Source: an uncultured Pseudomonadota bacterium (GTDB lineage Bacteria > Myxococcota > UBA796). Taken from it: a stretch of 10,087 nt of DNA. Below the pieces are notes generated by a model. The model was given only the letters and a program-made list of their open reading frames with translations. It did no database searches and was not told the DNA's origin. The stretch covers positions 1 through 10,087 of the forward strand of contig CAJWHX010000092.1 in assembly GCA_913040875.1 (NCBI GenBank). Direction: 5' to 3'. Of the stretch, positions 8,401 through 10,087 are shown piece by piece. The first letter of the stretch is position 1; each line of letters opens with the position of its first letter. The position numbers and the translations under genes are program-made.

Positions 8401-9722
8401 CCCATCACAACACATAAACCCAACCAACCAAATATCTCAATCAAGGCCGAGCCCGCTCTATCGTTGTATCCAAACGCCATACTGGCTACGTACAATCCAT
8501 CTCGTCCCTCTTGAGCGAACAATCCCGTTCCACGGCCGTTCAAACCTCCAGCAGCAATGCCCCACAATGCCTTAGCAAAATCTGGACTGGATGCAGTGCC
8601 GACGACGTAATCATCTCTGATTCCACTGGTGATAAAATAATCTCCAAGAGCCCAGTCACCGAGTCGTTCCTGAGTTCCAAAAATCCACTCTGGCTCCCAC
8701 TTCTTAAGTCCAAATGCCAGTGCATACAACGCCAAACCCAATATCCATACGGTCCATTCAAAGACAACAGAGAAACACACCAACAGAACAGCAAAGAAAA
8801 TAATTAACCCCGCTCCCAAATCATTGAGGAGTTTCAGAAAAATTAGCATGAATGTTATCAATAGGAGACCAAATCCGGCTGTAAACCACTTGAGCTTATT
8901 CATCCTTATGTTGTCGCCTCGACGCGTTTGCACGGCCTGCGTGACCCACCCTGACAATCCGACAATCAGTAAAACCTTCAACGGCTCCAATACCGTAATG
9001 CCACCCACAAAACTCGAAGGCAACAAGAAAAATATCGGAAAGAGAACAAATGCAATAAAGAATCGCCGTCGATAATGAACACCATTGCAAGCCTGAATAA
9101 AATCAGACTCTGTACGGAATCCAGAACCAACTTTCACAAACATGTTGACCAACTTTCCATCACGAACATCTACATGAGCGGCATTAAAAAGGAATACCAA
9201 TGTCGCAAAAAACCAGCAATAACTTGGCCAAATAAAGGGATTGGTCCAGCTGAACCAGTCTGCGTCGCGTGCAAAATAAAAGTTATAGGGCTGTCCGTAG
9301 GCTTTCACCGCACCCTGCAATGGATTGTGTGTTCCTATTTGAAGAACGTATCCGACCACCATCAATGCCAACATCGACAGAAGGACCAAGGCGACTTGAG
9401 CATTGCTTATATAACTCGCCCTCTTCTGAGATCCTTCTCCCAATAAAACCATCCGAGTCGATACAAGAGCGGCAAATATGAGACTGGTGACAGAAAAGAG
9501 TCCATATGTCACGTGAAAAAAGAACCACGCATTTGCCTTTTCATCTTTGTAGAGCAATTTCTCTTCATAGTTGACATGTTTAATATACTCAAACAGCGTT
9601 CCATCCGAATTTGTTAACGTCAGCTGTTCAATCAATTCAATACTAGTCCCTAGAACATACACGGCCGTAAAATATCCGACTGCCAGTATCGTGACCCAGC
9701 ACAGAAAAAATAGTTTCTTCAT
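5445..9722 (-). CDS. Single-chain SEDS glycosyltransferase (RodA/FtsW-type) fused to class B penicillin-binding transpeptidase (PbpA-like)
   Basis: The protein has 1425 residues. ATG at 9722 has GGGGA five bases upstream. Residues 1-525 are a polytopic SEDS domain, which polymerises lipid II into glycan strands. It carries GGLNGRGTGL (392-401) and ND at 420-421, where Asp421 sits exactly eight residues before the Glu of the IEIFGWLG block, matching the catalytic Asp of RodA. LPFISHSG (497-504) is the usual signature near the end of the domain. About 270 residues precede the core, with extra membrane helices. A basic linker (522-538) and a helix (539-557) lead outside. NPRL (587-590) and SGQIVD (600-605) resemble the opening of a PbpA pedestal. 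Residues 656-985 are unrecognised, with eight cysteines. The transpeptidase domain (about 990-1420) has all three motifs: STFK (Ser1084, Lys1087), SCN (1158-1160) and KTG (1295-1297). It should therefore both polymerise and crosslink peptidoglycan. Whether it serves elongation or division is not shown. The reading frame is unbroken and topology is consistent, so the fusion looks real. Confidence 0.93.
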   Translation of the reverse strand: MKKLFFLCWVTILAVGYFTAVYVLGTSIELIEQLTLTNSDGTLFEYIKHVNYEEKLLYKDEKANAWFFFHVTYGLFSVTSLIFAALVSTRMVLLGEGSQKRASYISNAQVALVLLSMLALMVVGYVLQIGTHNPLQGAVKAYGQPYNFYFARDADWFSWTNPFIWPSYCWFFATLVFLFNAAHVDVRDGKLVNMFVKVGSGFRTESDFIQACNGVHYRRRFFIAFVLFPIFFLLPSSFVGGITVLEPLKVLLIVGLSGWVTQAVQTRRGDNIRMNKLKWFTAGFGLLLITFMLIFLKLLNDLGAGLIIFFAVLLVCFSVVFEWTVWILGLALYALAFGLKKWEPEWIFGTQERLGDWALGDYFITSGIRDDYVVGTASSPDFAKALWGIAAGGLNGRGTGLFAQEGRDGLYVASMAFGYNDRAGSALIEIFGWLGLCVVMGLFLGLIWGAISLYQTKEQSFYPRYGLSLGLAALIFGQVVVHFGGNFDFIPFTGIVLPFISHSGFSLLLNMILVAMVAAAYLPRDRGSRDAVVAEPSRIGGMLLLIVITMVIVMGYAFKETKLHGHQYSTRVRYDIQADKSIKRVVNPRLFLLTDQLSVSGQIVDSSFDGKDAASLESSLIKDEDGKYRFEHFNQEDFFLHHFEQEHEYTLRGLTQESMEDKVYYNKICVLKDGEYHQYAGQTLQGSSAKTRKLVEEIGAYTSMDDQENEYNCTVQKVRTGRLWKEKSIGVPVDSNDPTKGCTLVSETGSTVVLPYLSAEEEILDPNHSVWFFKHDETNMDSQFAPYLVQVGRPKVRIRSLNYDDVEDEGSNVCVVATWNTKVEERVGIKSSKGTCSITDLKGDTVKYGLNTIDGNQIGRGSARSIYIEDLSEPGQCVAKIERVGCLVDGTVEIDHHTPDVTNGVAKTKVYFGRNGKLQFRDTYCKVSKEMIGGLKKLHSGNTALGAHQFYFPVAMERLISNYEDEIVSLHNFSQADVAEQLRYIADFEKVVPQTIVQIGLNATLQDKVRGILKDHQELLEAPSVQAIVFDVKTGQILSQAQATKPHSSFQKYMEAKDYPNLFADRGMYGYGRNNLNSSMVPASTFKVLHALAAIEGGFTDFEHKCDVHNGYLPEDSDWPCKKGSDCSIKDYGLQKGYSTHNKTTSGKTNLSWAITQSCNQYFAALAYEHTHPEVLTKVCAEKGLRFGAYGECKLKDPKSRGAASNGWGQELLMDVYQMAGVLQSVSTNYQPYLESWDAYLHPEQREKKSIGDFHSLLDGTGGSQIEAYVLKGMFDHVVAAGQSTRIPSVRVYGKTGTGDHNIAFNSYSTEKEGDFIRKQVYNKGRSNERVLWIEDYEAPYGVTRKYRTKDGKKIPSNMAIYVALVEQRDPANTKQLTDERIGIVVRVPRTENKPDSAGSITGGGIAGPIAEEIVQVLVDLDMVP

Positions 9723-9770
9723 CTATTCCCCAAATAAATACAATCTTTTCAGAACCAAAGACACCTTAAA

Positions 9771-10087
9771 CTAAGGTTGCGGATTTGTGGAAGTGACTTC
9801 AGAATTGGCATTAACGTCAGTCTCCGAAATATTTTGTTCCACCGCACACTCATCCAGAAACAATCCCAATCCAATACCAAACAACAAAGCTGCCCCTATA
9901 ACTGGAAGCCAAAAGGTCGCTCTCTTTTCAGATCGGGCAACCACTACCTTTGGTTCTACTCGATCGAGTCGGATGCAAAAGCCACTCGCATTGTCTTCAA
10001 ACAGGTGCTGCTTTTCTCTGATCATCGCTTCTGCGATTTCCTGAGGAGTTGACAGACCAAAGTACAACCCCAACTCGTATGCCGTAT
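9771..10087 (-). CDS. Partial: C-terminal end of a membrane protein, probably PP2C-type Ser/Thr phosphatase (PstP-like)
   Basis: The frame is open through the window edge at 10087, so the start is not visible. A TTG at 10073 could be taken as a start, but the reading continues above it and has no ribosome site. Stop TAG is at 9771-9773. About 105 codons are visible. The first 45 residues contain a helix (STPQEIAEAMI) and then EDNAS followed by a strand (GFCIRLDRVE). That is the layout of the end of PP2C phosphatases, where DN-[A/I/V]-[S/T] supplies a metal-binding Asp just before the last strand. A basic stretch (RSEKR) precedes one membrane helix (TFWLPVIGAALLFGIGLGLFL), and a short acidic tail of about 27 residues ends the protein. 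PP2C followed by a membrane helix is the PstP architecture. The next gene, SEDS-PBP, starts 48 bases on. The phosphatase call rests on a short match and on context. Confidence 0.5.
   Translation of the reverse strand, partial: TAYELGLYFGLSTPQEIAEAMIREKQHLFEDNASGFCIRLDRVEPKVVVARSEKRATFWLPVIGAALLFGIGLGLFLDECAVEQNISETDVNANSEVTSTNPQP

Noticed and set aside
9771..10073. A complete 100-residue small membrane protein starting at TTG 10073
   Set aside because: The frame stays open to the window edge, no ribosome site precedes the TTG, and the first part looks like the end of a larger domain; treated as partial.

Overview
The window reads as a piece of a Gram-negative, probably myxococcote-like (former Deltaproteobacteria) genome. 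The clues are an acidic Ser/Glu/Pro repeat protein ending in a MYXO-CTERM-like tail, two lipoprotein-type secreted enzymes, and a cell-wall operon with Ser/Thr-signalling genes. This placement is an inference. No rRNA, tRNA, CRISPR array, insertion sequence or prophage gene was seen. Coding density is very high: the only non-coding stretches are 21, 97, 8, 72 and 48 bases long, so no gene-free stretch exceeds 300 bases.

Right part (minus strand, read from 10087 down to 3189): three genes in a row look like one operon. (1) The C-terminal end of a membrane protein cut by the window edge, which resembles the end of a PP2C-type phosphatase followed by a membrane helix. (2) A 1425-residue protein joining a SEDS glycosyltransferase (RodA/FtsW type) to a class B penicillin-binding protein (PbpA-like) in a single chain, with the key motifs of both halves present. 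(3) A 727-residue membrane protein with a divergent protein-kinase-like N-terminal region and a cysteine-containing C-terminal domain of unknown type. The order phosphatase, SEDS, PBP, kinase is the order of the actinobacterial pstP-rodA-pbpA-pknA/pknB cluster. Here the two middle functions are fused and the kinase looks degenerate. I read the unit as a peptidoglycan-synthesis machine with its own phospho-signalling partners; this is the most interesting system in the window.

Middle (plus strand, 2095-3180): a lipoprotein-type alpha/beta hydrolase of the PAF-acetylhydrolase / dienelactone-hydrolase type. It converges on the kinase-like gene with 8 bases between the stops, and diverges from the repeat protein across a 97-base promoter region.

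Left part (minus strand, 1997 down to 1): a secreted IPT/TIG-domain repeat protein, then, 21 bases downstream, an endonuclease/exonuclease/phosphatase-family lipoprotein. Around position 170-185 the latter turns, in frame, into the C-terminal part of a GDP-L-fucose synthase, and GC content drops from about 45% to about 32%. Two unrelated enzymes meet at a short shared stretch, so this is most likely an assembly misjoin near a contig end, less likely a true recombination. Coordinates 1 to about 180 should not be trusted as part of this genome without read support.
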